A stretch of 48,601 nucleotides of DNA from Actinoplanes oryzae (GCF_030757795.1 NZ_JAUQWH010000056.1:1-48601); one strand, 5' to 3'. Shown: positions 15,758 through 24,532, counted from the stretch's first letter. Notes: generated from the sequence alone by a model not told the origin. Translations and numbers: made by a program.

Positions 15758-15775
15758 CGTCGAAGCGCTTCGACG
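15758..15775. promoter_or_regulatory. LacI-family operator (site 3)
   Basis: CGTCGAAGCGCTTCGACG is an 18-bp palindrome with the same 16-bp core. Its centre is 25 bp from that of site 2. Paired sites suggest stronger repression of the uptake operon than of the single-site GH3 unit. Confidence 0.85.
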
Positions 15776-15808
15776 ACACCCCGGAAGCCACCCCCACGGG
15801 AGACCGGC

Positions 15809-17116
15809 ATGGCTCATACCCGACTCAAGGCCGCCGCAGGCTCGCTGCTCCTTCTCGCGTCCCTCGGCCTCACCGCATGCGGATCCAACGGCGAGGGCGA
15901 CGAGGGCGCCGACGCCAAGACCCTGACCCTCTGGCACTACGAGGGCCCGACCAGCGCCATGGGCATCGCCTGGAACAAGGCGATCGAGCTGTTCAAGAGC
16001 AGCCACCCCGGCGTCGAGGTGAAGTTCGAGGAGAAGAGCTTCGAGCAGATCCAGCAGAACGCCGGCATGATCCTCAACTCGGACAGCGCCCCCGACATCC
16101 TCGAGTACAACAAGGGCAACGCCACCGCCGGCCAGCTCTCCAAGCAGGGCCTGCTGGAGGACCTGAGCGGCGAGGCGACCTCGCGCGGCTGGGACAAGAA
16201 GCTGACCCCCAGCCTGCAGACCACCGCCAAGTACGACGCCGACGGCATCATGGGCAGCGGCAACTGGTACGGCGTGCCCAACTACGGCGAGTTCGTGATG
16301 GTCTACTACAACAAGGACCAGTTCGCGAAGTACAAGATCCCGGTGCCGACCACCTTCGCCGAGTTCACCGCGGCGATGGACACGTTCGTCAAGAACGGCG
16401 TCACCCCGCTGTCGGTCGGCGGCTCGGAGTACCAGGCGCAGCAGATCATGTACGAGCTGGCGCTGAGCAAGGCCGACCGCGCCTGGGTCGACGACTACCA
16501 GCTCTACAAGAACAAGGTGGACTTCCACGGCCCGCAGCTGACCTACGGGGCGCAGACCTTCGCCGACTGGGTCGCCAAGGGCTACATCCCCAAGAACTCC
16601 TCCGGCGTCACGGCCGAGGACATGGGCGTCGCGTTCACCCAGGGCAAGTTCCCGATCGTGATCTCCGGCAGCTGGTGGTACGGCCGCTTCGTCAACGAGA
16701 TCAAGAACTTCCAGTGGGGCACGTTCCTGTTCCCGGGCAACACGCTGCACCCCGGCTCGAGCGGCAACCTGTGGGTCGTGCCGGCCAAGAGCAAGGCCAA
16801 GAAGCTGGCGTACGACTTCATCGACATCACCATGCAGCCGGAGGTCCAGAACCTGCTGGGCAACAACGGCGGCGTGCCCGTGGCGGCCGACACGGCGGCG
16901 ATCAGCGACCCGAAGAACAAGGAGCTGCTCGACCTGTGGACCAAGGTGTCCACGGCCGACGGGCTCGCCTTCTACCCGGACTGGCCGGCGCCCGGCTACT
17001 ACGACGTGCTCGTCGGCGGGGTGCAGGGGCTGATCAACGGCTCGAAGAAGCCGGACCAGATGCTCGACGAGATCGCCAAGCCGTACCAGGACAACCTGGC
17101 GGACCTCGGCAAATGA
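15809..17116 (+). CDS. Sugar ABC transporter substrate-binding lipoprotein (family 1)
   Basis: The product is 435 aa. The lipoprotein signal ends LGLTAC with Cys24 as the lipidation site. The mature fold matches extracellular solute-binding family 1: KTLTLWHYEGPTSAMG, DSAPDILEYNKGN, NWYGVPNYGEFVMVYYNKDQ, VAFTQGKFPIVISGSWW and the C-terminal GLINGSKKPDQMLDEIAKPY. The abundance of aromatic residues suits an oligosaccharide ligand. It is first in a four-gene operon (binding protein, two permeases, GH31) and is probably induced through the LacI palindromes just upstream. The ligand is inferred to be a xyloglucan-type oligosaccharide from the enzyme partners. Confidence 0.94.
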   Translation: MAHTRLKAAAGSLLLLASLGLTACGSNGEGDEGADAKTLTLWHYEGPTSAMGIAWNKAIELFKSSHPGVEVKFEEKSFEQIQQNAGMILNSDSAPDILEYNKGNATAGQLSKQGLLEDLSGEATSRGWDKKLTPSLQTTAKYDADGIMGSGNWYGVPNYGEFVMVYYNKDQFAKYKIPVPTTFAEFTAAMDTFVKNGVTPLSVGGSEYQAQQIMYELALSKADRAWVDDYQLYKNKVDFHGPQLTYGAQTFADWVAKGYIPKNSSGVTAEDMGVAFTQGKFPIVISGSWWYGRFVNEIKNFQWGTFLFPGNTLHPGSSGNLWVVPAKSKAKKLAYDFIDITMQPEVQNLLGNNGGVPVAADTAAISDPKNKELLDLWTKVSTADGLAFYPDWPAPGYYDVLVGGVQGLINGSKKPDQMLDEIAKPYQDNLADLGK

Positions 17117-18003
17117 GCGCCAGACGGCAGGGAGGCTACGCGCCTTTTCTTCTCCCAGGGATCGTGGCCTCCCTGGCCGTGATCGTGGTGCCGCTGGTGA
17201 TGACCGTCGGCATCAGCTTCACGAAATGGAACGGCGTCACCGATCCGCAGTGGATCGGCTTCGACAACTACACGCGGCTGTTCGCCGACGCGAACTTCTG
17301 GGGCTCGTTCGGGCACATCCTGCTGCTGATCGTGGCGATGGCCGTCGTGCCGACGCTGCTCGGGCTGGTGCTGGCGGCGATCCTGTTCGACTACGTCGCC
17401 AAGGTGGTGGGCGACCGGTGGGCGCGCCTGCTGCGCTCCGGCTTCTACCTGCCGCAGGTGCTGCCGGTCGCGGTGACGGGCATCGTGTGGATCTGGATCC
17501 TGCACCCCAGCTTCGGGGCGCTCAACCGGATCCTCGGCACGCTCGGGCTCGGCTCGCTGAGCCGCGACTGGCTGGGCGACCCGGACTGGGCGCTGCTGAG
17601 CGTCATGTTCGTGATGGTGTGGTTCCAGCTCGGCTATCCGGTCGTCATGTTCATGGCCGGCCTGCAGCGCATCGATCCCGAGCTCTACGAGGCGGCGGAC
17701 CTCGACGGCGCGGGCTGGTGGGCCCGCTTCCGGCACATCACGGTCAGGCTCATCCGGCCCGAGATGTACGTCGTCCTGGTCACCACCACGATCGCCGCCC
17801 TCAAGATCTTCGGCCAGGTGTACGTGCTGACCCGGGGCGGCCCGAGCAACGCGACGATCGTCCCCTCGTACTTCGCGTGGCAGAACTACTTCCAGAAGGC
17901 GCAGGTCGGCTACGGCTCGGCGATCTCCACGGTCCTCACCGTGATCATCGTGATCCTCGCCTTCGTGTTCCTCCGCCTGCAGAACCGGGAGAGCGCGAAG
18001 TGA
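17113..18003 (+). CDS. Sugar ABC transporter permease (MalF type)
   Basis: The product is 296 aa. The ATG overlaps the binding-protein stop (ATGA). It has six hydrophobic helices, starting PFLLPGIVASLAVIVVPLVM. The cytoplasmic EAA loop YEAADLDGAGWWARFRHITV docks the ATPase. No ATPase gene exists in this operon; actinomycetes commonly share one MsiK-type ATPase among such importers, so the energy-coupling subunit is probably encoded elsewhere. It pairs with the next gene to form the heterodimeric channel. Confidence 0.94.
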   Translation: MSARRQGGYAPFLLPGIVASLAVIVVPLVMTVGISFTKWNGVTDPQWIGFDNYTRLFADANFWGSFGHILLLIVAMAVVPTLLGLVLAAILFDYVAKVVGDRWARLLRSGFYLPQVLPVAVTGIVWIWILHPSFGALNRILGTLGLGSLSRDWLGDPDWALLSVMFVMVWFQLGYPVVMFMAGLQRIDPELYEAADLDGAGWWARFRHITVRLIRPEMYVVLVTTTIAALKIFGQVYVLTRGGPSNATIVPSYFAWQNYFQKAQVGYGSAISTVLTVIIVILAFVFLRLQNRESAK

Positions 18004-18878
18004 CCGCCACCATCGCGCCGCCGGCGCCGGACACCTCGGACGCGCCGGTGCGGACGCGCCGGCGGCCCGCCCGGTGGATCGTGCTCGCCGTGCTGCTCGT
18101 GCTCTGCCTGCTGGTCGTGGCGCCGATCCTCGTCGTGGTGCTCAACGCCTTCAAGACGCCGGCCGACTACGCGGCGAACGGCCCGCTGTCGATCCCCGAG
18201 CAGATCAGCTTCCAGGGCATCGTGGACTTCTGGGAACGCGTCAACTTCACCCGCAAGCTGCTCAACAGCCTCGTCACGGCGCTGTCCGTGGCGGTGCTGG
18301 GCGTGCTGCTGTCGGTGCTCAACGCGTACGCGCTGGGGATCGGGCGGGTCCGCGGCCGGCTCTGGTTCCTGATCTTCTTCCTCGTGGCGAACCTGCTGCC
18401 GCAGGAAGTCCTCGTGTACCCCCTGTACTACATCTCCAAGGCCCTCTACCTGTACGACAGCCCGGTCGCGATCATCATCATCTTCACGGTCATCCAGTCC
18501 GCGTTCGGCACCTACCTGCTCTCGAGCGTCTACGACGAGTTCCCCCGCGAGCTGCTCGACGCGGCCGCGGTCGACGGGGCCGGCAGGTGGCGCACCCTGT
18601 GGCGGGTCGTGGTGCCGGTCAGCGGGCCGACCCTCGGCGTGCTCTTCACGTTCTTCTTCATCTGGACCTGGAACGAGTTCTTCCTGCCGCTGATCTTCCT
18701 GGTCAGCGCCGACAACCAGACCGTGCCCGTGGCGCTCGCCGTGCTGCAGGGCGACCGGCTCATGGACGCGACCGCGACCAGCGCCTCGGCGCTCGTCGGC
18801 ATCCTCCCCGCCGTGCTCTTCTTCCTGATCTTCCAGCGCACCCTCACCCGCGGCATCGCCGCCGGCGCCATCAAGTAA
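18000..18878 (+). CDS. Sugar ABC transporter permease (MalG type)
   Basis: The product is 292 aa from a GTG overlapping the previous stop (GTGA). A basic cytoplasmic tail of about 25 residues precedes the first helix (WIVLAVLLVLCLLVVAPILV). Six helices are visible, with the EAA loop LLDAAAVDGAGRWRTLWRVV. The C-terminal helix ends LTRGIAAGAIK, as usual for the family. It partners the 17113 permease. Confidence 0.94.
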   Translation: MTATIAPPAPDTSDAPVRTRRRPARWIVLAVLLVLCLLVVAPILVVVLNAFKTPADYAANGPLSIPEQISFQGIVDFWERVNFTRKLLNSLVTALSVAVLGVLLSVLNAYALGIGRVRGRLWFLIFFLVANLLPQEVLVYPLYYISKALYLYDSPVAIIIIFTVIQSAFGTYLLSSVYDEFPRELLDAAAVDGAGRWRTLWRVVVPVSGPTLGVLFTFFFIWTWNEFFLPLIFLVSADNQTVPVALAVLQGDRLMDATATSASALVGILPAVLFFLIFQRTLTRGIAAGAIK

Positions 18879-18886
18879 GGACGCTC

Positions 18887-21115
18887 ATGAAGTTCACCGA
18901 CGGCTACTGGCGCAAGCGCGACGGCCTGACCGTGCTGCACCCCGCCCAGCTGCAGGACAGCACGTCCGACGACCGCTCGCTGACCGTCTTCGCGACCACG
19001 CGCAAGGTCCGCGGCCGCGGCGACACCCTCGACGCGCCGATCATCACGGTGCGGCTGTCCACCCCCATGCCCGGCGTCATCCGGGTCACGCTCAGCCACT
19101 TCCTCGGGGCCAGGCCCGCCGCGCCGAACTTCGAGCTCTTCCCCGCCGACGTGACACCGGTCATCGACGGCACGTCCTTCACCTCGGGCGACCTGACCGC
19201 GCGGTTCCGCGACGGCGACGAGTGGGGGCTGGACTTCTTCGCCGACGGCCGGCGCCTGACCGGCTCGGGGTGGAAGGGCATGGGCGTCGTCGACACCGCC
19301 GCCGGCGAGCACTACGTCCATGAGCAGCTCGACCTGGGCGTCGGCGAGGCCGTCTACGGGCTCGGCGAGCGCTTCGGCCCGCTGGTCAAGAACGGCCAGA
19401 GCGTCGACATCTGGAACGAGGACGGCGGCACGAGCAGCGAGCAGGCGTACAAGAACGTGCCGTTCTACCTCACCAACCGGGGGTACGGCGTCCTGGTCGA
19501 CCACCCCGGCAAGGTGTCCTTCGAGGTCGCCTCCGAGGTGGTGTCGCGCACCCAGTTCAGCGTCCCCGGGCAGTCGCTGTCCTACCTCGTCATCGCCGGT
19601 CCCACCCCGGCCGACGTGCTGCGCCGCTACACCGCGCTGACCGGGCGCCCCGCGCTGCCCCCGCAGTGGTCCTTCGGGCTGTGGCTGACCACGTCCTTCA
19701 CGACCTCGTACGACGAGGAGACCGTCACCTCGTTCGTCGACGGCATGGCGTCGCGGGGCCTGCCGCTGAGCGTCTTCCACTTCGACACGTTCTGGATGCG
19801 CGAGTTCAGCTGGTGCGACTTCGAGTGGGACCCGCGCGTGTTCCCCGACCCGCCGGGCATGCTCAAGCGGCTCAAGGACCGCGGGCTGCGCACGTGCGTG
19901 TGGATCAACCCGTACATTGCGCAGCGGTCCGCGCTGTTCGCCGAGGGCCTGGAGCACGGCTACCTTGTCAAGCGCGCCGACGGCGACGTGTGGCAGTGGG
20001 ACCGCTGGCAGGCCGGCATGGCGCTGGTCGACTTCACCAACCCCGACGCCGCCGCCTGGTACGCGGGCAAGCTGCGCGCGCTGGTGGACATGGGCGTGGA
20101 CGCGTTCAAGTCCGACTTCGGCGAGCGCATCCCGACCGACGTCGTGTGGCACGACGGCTCCGACCCCGAGCGCATGCACAACTGGTACACCCAGCTGTAC
20201 AACAGAACGGTCTTCGACGTGCTGCGCGAGGCCAAGGGCGAGGGCGAGGCCGTGCTCTACGCGCGCAGCGCCACCGTCGGCGGCCAGCAGTTCCCCGTGC
20301 ACTGGGGCGGGGACAACTCCGCGACGTACGAGTCCATGGCCGAGACCTTGCGCGGCGGGCTGTCCCTGGCGGCCTCCGGCTTCGGGTTCTGGAGCCACGA
20401 CATCGGCGGCTTCGAGGGGTTGCCGGACCCCGCCGTGTTCAAGCGGTGGATCGCGTTCGGGCTGCTGTCGTCGCACTCGCGGCTGCACGGCAACCAGACG
20501 TACCGGGTGCCGTGGCAGTTCGACGAGGAGGCCGTCGACGTGCTGCGCACGTTCACCGGGCTCAAGCACACGCTCATGCCGTACCTGTGGAACGCCGCGC
20601 AAGAGGCGCACGAGACCGGGCTGCCGGTCATGCGCCCGATGGTCGTCGCCTTCCCCGACGACCCGGCCGCCGTGCACCTCGACCGCCAGTACCTGCTCGG
20701 CGACGACCTGCTCGTCGCGCCGGTCCTCAGCGAGTCCGGCGACGTCAGCTACTACGTGCCGGCCGGGCGCTGGACCCACTACCTGACCGGCCAGGTCGTC
20801 GAGGGCCCGCGCTGGGTGCACGAGACGCACGGCTTCGACAGCGTGCCGCTGCTGGTGCGGCCGGGCGCGGTGCTGGCGATCGGCAACCGGACCGACCGGC
20901 CCGACTACGACCACCGGGACGGGGTGACGCTGCGGCTCTTCGAACCGTCCCCGGGCACGACCACCCTGCGCGTGGGGGAGACGACCTTCACCGTGACCGT
21001 CTCGTCCGCCGGAGTCGAGATCTCCCGTACGGGTGCTTCGCTGCCCTGGCGCGTGGCCGTCGGCTCCGCGGATCCGGTCGACATCCCCGCCGAGGAGTCG
21101 CACTTCAGCGGGTGA
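18887..21115 (+). CDS. yicI: Cytoplasmic GH31 alpha-xylosidase (YicI type)
   Basis: The product is 742 aa, 8 bp after the permease stop, with no signal peptide. The start MKFTDGYWRKRDGLTVLHPA matches alpha-xylosidases. The catalytic nucleophile is Asp410 in KSDFGERIPTD and the acid/base is Asp476 in HWGGDNSATYESMAE. Both sit six residues before E. coli YicI Asp416 and Asp482, which I recall as the catalytic pair. RGGLSLAASGFGFWSHDIGG is also family-diagnostic. The enzyme removes alpha-linked xylose from the non-reducing end of imported oligosaccharides such as isoprimeverose or xyloglucan fragments. Its presence is the main reason to call this a xyloglucan locus. Confidence 0.95.
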   Translation: MKFTDGYWRKRDGLTVLHPAQLQDSTSDDRSLTVFATTRKVRGRGDTLDAPIITVRLSTPMPGVIRVTLSHFLGARPAAPNFELFPADVTPVIDGTSFTSGDLTARFRDGDEWGLDFFADGRRLTGSGWKGMGVVDTAAGEHYVHEQLDLGVGEAVYGLGERFGPLVKNGQSVDIWNEDGGTSSEQAYKNVPFYLTNRGYGVLVDHPGKVSFEVASEVVSRTQFSVPGQSLSYLVIAGPTPADVLRRYTALTGRPALPPQWSFGLWLTTSFTTSYDEETVTSFVDGMASRGLPLSVFHFDTFWMREFSWCDFEWDPRVFPDPPGMLKRLKDRGLRTCVWINPYIAQRSALFAEGLEHGYLVKRADGDVWQWDRWQAGMALVDFTNPDAAAWYAGKLRALVDMGVDAFKSDFGERIPTDVVWHDGSDPERMHNWYTQLYNRTVFDVLREAKGEGEAVLYARSATVGGQQFPVHWGGDNSATYESMAETLRGGLSLAASGFGFWSHDIGGFEGLPDPAVFKRWIAFGLLSSHSRLHGNQTYRVPWQFDEEAVDVLRTFTGLKHTLMPYLWNAAQEAHETGLPVMRPMVVAFPDDPAAVHLDRQYLLGDDLLVAPVLSESGDVSYYVPAGRWTHYLTGQVVEGPRWVHETHGFDSVPLLVRPGAVLAIGNRTDRPDYDHRDGVTLRLFEPSPGTTTLRVGETTFTVTVSSAGVEISRTGASLPWRVAVGSADPVDIPAEESHFSG

Positions 21116-21140
21116 CCTGCGTCACGAATTCGCGTAGCAT
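21112..21140 (+). promoter_or_regulatory. Promoter for a leaderless NCS2 permease mRNA
   Basis: -35 GTGACC (21112-21117), 17-bp spacer, -10 TAGCAT (21135-21140), then 8 nt to the GTG start. No Shine-Dalgarno exists between them. The -35 overlaps the GH31 stop region. Confidence 0.6.
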
Positions 21141-21148
21141 CGGCCACT

Positions 21149-22531
21149 GTGGACGGCTCGCGGGCGGCGCCTCCGGACGATGACGATGTCACCCGGGCGC
21201 CGGTGCTCGACGTCGGGTTCGACGATCGGGTGCCGGCGCCCCGGCTGCTGCTGTTCGCCCTCCAGCACCTCGTCACCCTCTCGGCGATCTGGGTCTTCCC
21301 GGTCCTCGTCGGGCTGACGCTCGGCCTGGGCCGGGGCGACGTCACCCACCTGATCCAGGCCTCGTTCCTGCTGACCGGGCTGGTGACGATCCTGCAGTCC
21401 AGCCGGGTGCTGCGCCTGCCGATCGTGCAGGGGCCGACGGCGGCGTTCTTCGCGGCGCTGCTGGCGGCCGGGGCCACGTACGGGCTGGGGGCGGCCTTCG
21501 GCTCGATGATCGTCGCCGGGCTGATCTTCCTGGCGCTCACCGTGCCGATCGGCCGGTTCGGCGTGCTGATCCACGTCGTCCGCTTCGCCACCGAGCCGCT
21601 CGTCTTCGGCACCCTGTGCATCATCATCGGCGCCCAGCTGGCGACGCTCGGGCTGCCGTACTGGTTCGGCACCGAGGGCGCGCCCGGCTACGGCTGGGAC
21701 TTCTTCCGGGTCGCGCTGGCCACCCTGCTCGTGGTGGTCGCCTGCCTGCTCTTCGGCGGCGGCACGATCGTGCGCCGGGCAGCCGTGCTGATCGGCATGC
21801 TGGTGGGCACCCTGCTCGCCCTCGCCCTCGGCCTCTGGCAGACCCCGGACCTGTCCGGCGTCGCCGTCCTCGGCCCGCCGGCGTTCCTGCCCTTCGGCTT
21901 CGAGATCCGCTGGCCGGCCGTCGTGCTGATGCTCCTGGCGTTCCTCGAGTCCAGCGCCGAGGCCGTCGGCATGTACACCCTGATCTCCCGCTGGGGCGCG
22001 GTCTCCCTCTCCCGCGCCCGCATCACCCGCGGCCTGTTCACCGAGTACGCCGGCTCGGTCGCGGGCGCCCTGTTCGGCGGCATCGGAACGGCAACCTACC
22101 CCGAGAACGCGGGCCTGGTCCGCGTCACCCGCATCGGCAGCCGCTACGTGACCATGACCGCCGGCCTGATCGCCGTGGCCCTGGCCTTCGTGCCCGTGCT
22201 GGCCTCCTTCGTGTCCGGCCTGCCCGGCGCCGTGCTCGCCGCCGCGTCGACGGTCCTCTTCGGCATCATCGCCATGAGCGGCGTCCAGATGATGCGCGAC
22301 GTCGCCTGGGACGACCTCAACATCACGGTGGCCGCGACCGCCTTCATCCTCGCCCTGGGCGGCCAATGGATCCCCGGCCCGATCGTCGCGACCATGCCGG
22401 ACTGGCTCCGGCCGGTGGTCACCACCCCGATGCTGGCGGGCGCCGTCCTCCTGATCCTCCTCAACGCCGCGGTGAACCACGGCCTCCGCCCCGCCCTGGA
22501 GCGCTCCCGTGGCCGCCCTGCGGATCAATGA
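21149..22531 (+). CDS. NCS2-family xanthine/urate-type purine permease
   Basis: The product is 460 aa, with about 12-14 hydrophobic helices after an acidic N-terminus. Family landmarks are LLLFALQHLVTLSAIWVFP, LRLPIVQGPTAAFF, LAFLESSAEAVGMYTLISRW and the nucleobase-transporter signature PENAGLVRVTR (consensus [QEP]-N-x-G-x4-T-[RKG]). These proteins import purines such as xanthine, urate or uracil by proton symport; the Glu in the signature fits the purine branch. It overlaps the DUF1989 gene by 23 bp, indicating a shared nitrogen-source function. The GTG start is set by the leaderless promoter. Confidence 0.9.
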   Translation: MDGSRAAPPDDDDVTRAPVLDVGFDDRVPAPRLLLFALQHLVTLSAIWVFPVLVGLTLGLGRGDVTHLIQASFLLTGLVTILQSSRVLRLPIVQGPTAAFFAALLAAGATYGLGAAFGSMIVAGLIFLALTVPIGRFGVLIHVVRFATEPLVFGTLCIIIGAQLATLGLPYWFGTEGAPGYGWDFFRVALATLLVVVACLLFGGGTIVRRAAVLIGMLVGTLLALALGLWQTPDLSGVAVLGPPAFLPFGFEIRWPAVVLMLLAFLESSAEAVGMYTLISRWGAVSLSRARITRGLFTEYAGSVAGALFGGIGTATYPENAGLVRVTRIGSRYVTMTAGLIAVALAFVPVLASFVSGLPGAVLAAASTVLFGIIAMSGVQMMRDVAWDDLNITVAATAFILALGGQWIPGPIVATMPDWLRPVVTTPMLAGAVLLILLNAAVNHGLRPALERSRGRPADQ

Positions 22532-24044
22532 CCAGCAGCGGGAGTTCCTGGCCTTCGTCATCGCCCGGGACCCCGCCCTCACCTCCCTCACCGCCCTGGT
22601 GACCGAAGCCCTCACCCAAGCCCCCCACCCCGCCCGCGCCGCCCACGTCCGCACCGATCCACTCACCGCCGCCCACGACCGCGCCGATCCGCCCGGCGCC
22701 GCCCACGACCGCGCCAATCCGCCCGGCGCCCGCCTCCGCGACGATCCGCTAGCCGCCCGCCTCCGCGCCGATCCGCCCGGCGCCCACATCCGCGCCGATC
22801 CCGCCGCCATCGCCCATGCCGATGACAATCCCGACCGTGCCGAGCCCGCTCACGGCGACGCTCCCCACCCCAACCCCCTCCCCGACGCCCATGTTCGCGA
22901 CGAACCTGTTCGTGGGGAACGTGTTCGTGCGGAACACGTTCTCGCGCCGGGCACCGGAAAGGCGGTCGAGGTGCGCGCCGGGGAGGTGCTCACGGTCACC
23001 CAGATTCTTGGTCATCAGTGCGTCGATCTGAATGTGTTCACGCTCGCCGATCGGCATGAGCGGCTGCATGTCGGGCGTACGCGGGGGATTGCCGGGACGC
23101 ATCCCGGGGCGGGGGACGTGCTCTGGTCGAACACGCCGTGGGAGCGGCCGATCGCGGTGATTCTCCGGAGCACCGCCCGGACCGACACGACGTTCCCGTT
23201 CTGCAGCCGCCTGATCTACAGCGCCTTCTTCGGGATGCACGGCCGGACCAACTGTGAGCAGATCCAGCAGGAGGCCCAGCGCGAGTACGGCCTGCTGCCG
23301 TGGGAGATGCACGAGTCGCTGAACCTGTTCATGTCCACGGAGAACGGTGTCATCCAGCGCAACACGGCCCGTCCGGGCGACCACATCGCGTTCCTCGCGC
23401 TGCACGATCTCCTCATGATCCCGAACGTCTGCGGCGACGACCTCACCAACTGCAGCAACTTCGGGCTGCGCCCGGTCCGGGTCACCGTCATGGCGGCGAC
23501 CGCCGACGACCACGAGACAGGACGCCGGGCCGTCGCGCGCGCCGCCGGACTCGGCCTGCCGTCCCCCGCGCCCTTTCGCCGTGGAGGCGCGATGGCGCAG
23601 CGGTCGCCCTGCTCGGGCAGCCCGGCGGATCCGGCCCGGAGCCCGGCGGATCCGGGGCGGAGTCCGGCCAACTCGGCCCGGAGTCCCGCGGATCCGGCCC
23701 GGAGTCCGGCGGATCCGGCCCGAAGTCCGGCGGATCCGGCCCGGAGCCCGGGGGACCCGGGGCGGAGTCCGGCGGATCCGGCCCGGCAGGGCGCCTCCGG
23801 CCGGCTGGACCCTCCCGCTTCGCTCCCCGCCGCGGCGCGCTTGCAGCGGGATCCCGCTTACGTGCCGGCGTATCCGTACCTGGCCCGGCTGGCCACCATC
23901 GATGTCCCGGTCGCGCTCGACGCCGCCCGCTTCGCCGAGGTTCGTGACTTCGCCCGCTACGGCGACGACGATGCGTCCGCGCTGCGCGACATCGTGCTCT
24001 CCCACGCCATCGACCGCCTCGGCGCATTTCCCGGCAACGCTTGA
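22509..24044 (+). CDS. DUF1989 (urea carboxylase-associated) protein expanded by two peptide-repeat blocks
   Basis: The product is 511 aa from a GTG inside the permease 3' end. The recognisable DUF1989 domain covers about residues 155-330: QILGHQCVDLNVFTLADRHE, RTRGIAGTHPGAGDVLWSN, CSRLIYSAFFG, HGRTNCEQIQQEAQ, ESLNLFMSTENGVIQ, RPGDHIAFLALHDLLMIPNV and CGDDLTNCSNFGLRPVRV. These proteins accompany urea carboxylase/carboxyguanidine pathways. The domain is preceded by decapeptide repeats like AHDRADPPGA (about 45-102). It is followed by eight SPADPAR heptads (about 371-426) and then a C-terminal helical segment with ALDAARFAEVRDFARYGDDD. The repeats are probably disordered linkers. The true start could lie further downstream if the N-terminal repeats are not translated. 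Confidence 0.8.
   Translation: MAALRINDQQREFLAFVIARDPALTSLTALVTEALTQAPHPARAAHVRTDPLTAAHDRADPPGAAHDRANPPGARLRDDPLAARLRADPPGAHIRADPAAIAHADDNPDRAEPAHGDAPHPNPLPDAHVRDEPVRGERVRAEHVLAPGTGKAVEVRAGEVLTVTQILGHQCVDLNVFTLADRHERLHVGRTRGIAGTHPGAGDVLWSNTPWERPIAVILRSTARTDTTFPFCSRLIYSAFFGMHGRTNCEQIQQEAQREYGLLPWEMHESLNLFMSTENGVIQRNTARPGDHIAFLALHDLLMIPNVCGDDLTNCSNFGLRPVRVTVMAATADDHETGRRAVARAAGLGLPSPAPFRRGGAMAQRSPCSGSPADPARSPADPGRSPANSARSPADPARSPADPARSPADPARSPGDPGRSPADPARQGASGRLDPPASLPAAARLQRDPAYVPAYPYLARLATIDVPVALDAARFAEVRDFARYGDDDASALRDIVLSHAIDRLGAFPGNA
22641..22815 (+). repeat. In-frame tandem repeat, 24-30 bp units (decapeptide type)
   Basis: About six degenerate units encode peptides such as AHVRTDPLTA, AHDRADPPGA, AHDRANPPGA and RLRADPPGA in the N-terminal part of the DUF1989 protein. 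Unit length varies between 24 and 30 bp while the frame is kept. Confidence 0.75.
23619..23786 (+). repeat. Eight in-frame 21-bp repeats encoding SPADPAR
   Basis: Eight consecutive 21-bp units give SPADPAR with variants SPADPGR, SPANSAR and SPGDPGR. The near identity at DNA level indicates recent slippage or unequal exchange. Copy number is likely to vary between strains. Confidence 0.9.
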
Positions 24045-24112
24045 GACAGTCGGGCTGAGGACAATGTCAGGCGTGTGACTGTGCGGGACGGCGGCGCCGC
24101 AATCATCGGGTG

Positions 24113-24532
24113 ATGAGCGCAATGTCCGTGGCCACCGTCGGCCTGTTCGCCGTGGCCTTCGCCGCGGTCGTCACCTGGAGCCCGTTGGCCCGCGGCCTCG
24201 TCCGGGAGTCTGTCGTCCGCCCCAACGAGCCATGCACCTTCACGCCGACCTCCGACGGGAAGTTCGAGGTGCATCGCAAGGTCATGCCGGAGGACCTGCC
24301 ACCCGGGGACCAGCCCGCGGCCCCGGAGCAGGAGGTGATCGGGTCGAGCTCCCACTTCAAGTACGTTCTGGGCGCGACCGTCATCCTCACTCTGCTGGCC
24401 CTCGTCGCCTTTGTGGCCCTCGTCTTCGCGCCGGGTGACCGGGCCGCGAGCGCCGGCAGCACCTGCGAGAAGGCCTTCATCTTCGGCTTCTCCGCGTTGA
24501 TCGGCTTGATCGGCGGCAAGGCCATCAAGTGA
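24113..24532 (+). CDS. Small two-helix membrane protein of unknown function
   Basis: The product is 139 aa from the ATG at 24113 (a GTG one codon earlier is equally possible). An N-terminal helix (VATVGLFAVAFAAVVTWSPL) is followed by a polar loop of about 50 residues. A second helix (YVLGATVILTLLALVAFVAL) precedes a short segment ending FIFGFSALIGLIGGKAIK, which may be a third membrane-associated stretch. I do not recognise the family. The spacing of about 70 bp from the DUF1989 gene gives weak support for co-transcription. Confidence 0.6.
   Translation: MSAMSVATVGLFAVAFAAVVTWSPLARGLVRESVVRPNEPCTFTPTSDGKFEVHRKVMPEDLPPGDQPAAPEQEVIGSSSHFKYVLGATVILTLLALVAFVALVFAPGDRAASAGSTCEKAFIFGFSALIGLIGGKAIK

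Noticed and set aside
14078..16750. 890-residue minus-strand open frame across lacI, the effector-like gene and the binding protein
   Set aside because: It spans three well-supported plus genes and has shadow-type composition.
18530..21103. 857-residue minus-strand open frame opposite GH31
   Set aside because: Shadow frame rich in Arg, Gly and Val-His; GH31 on plus is unambiguous.
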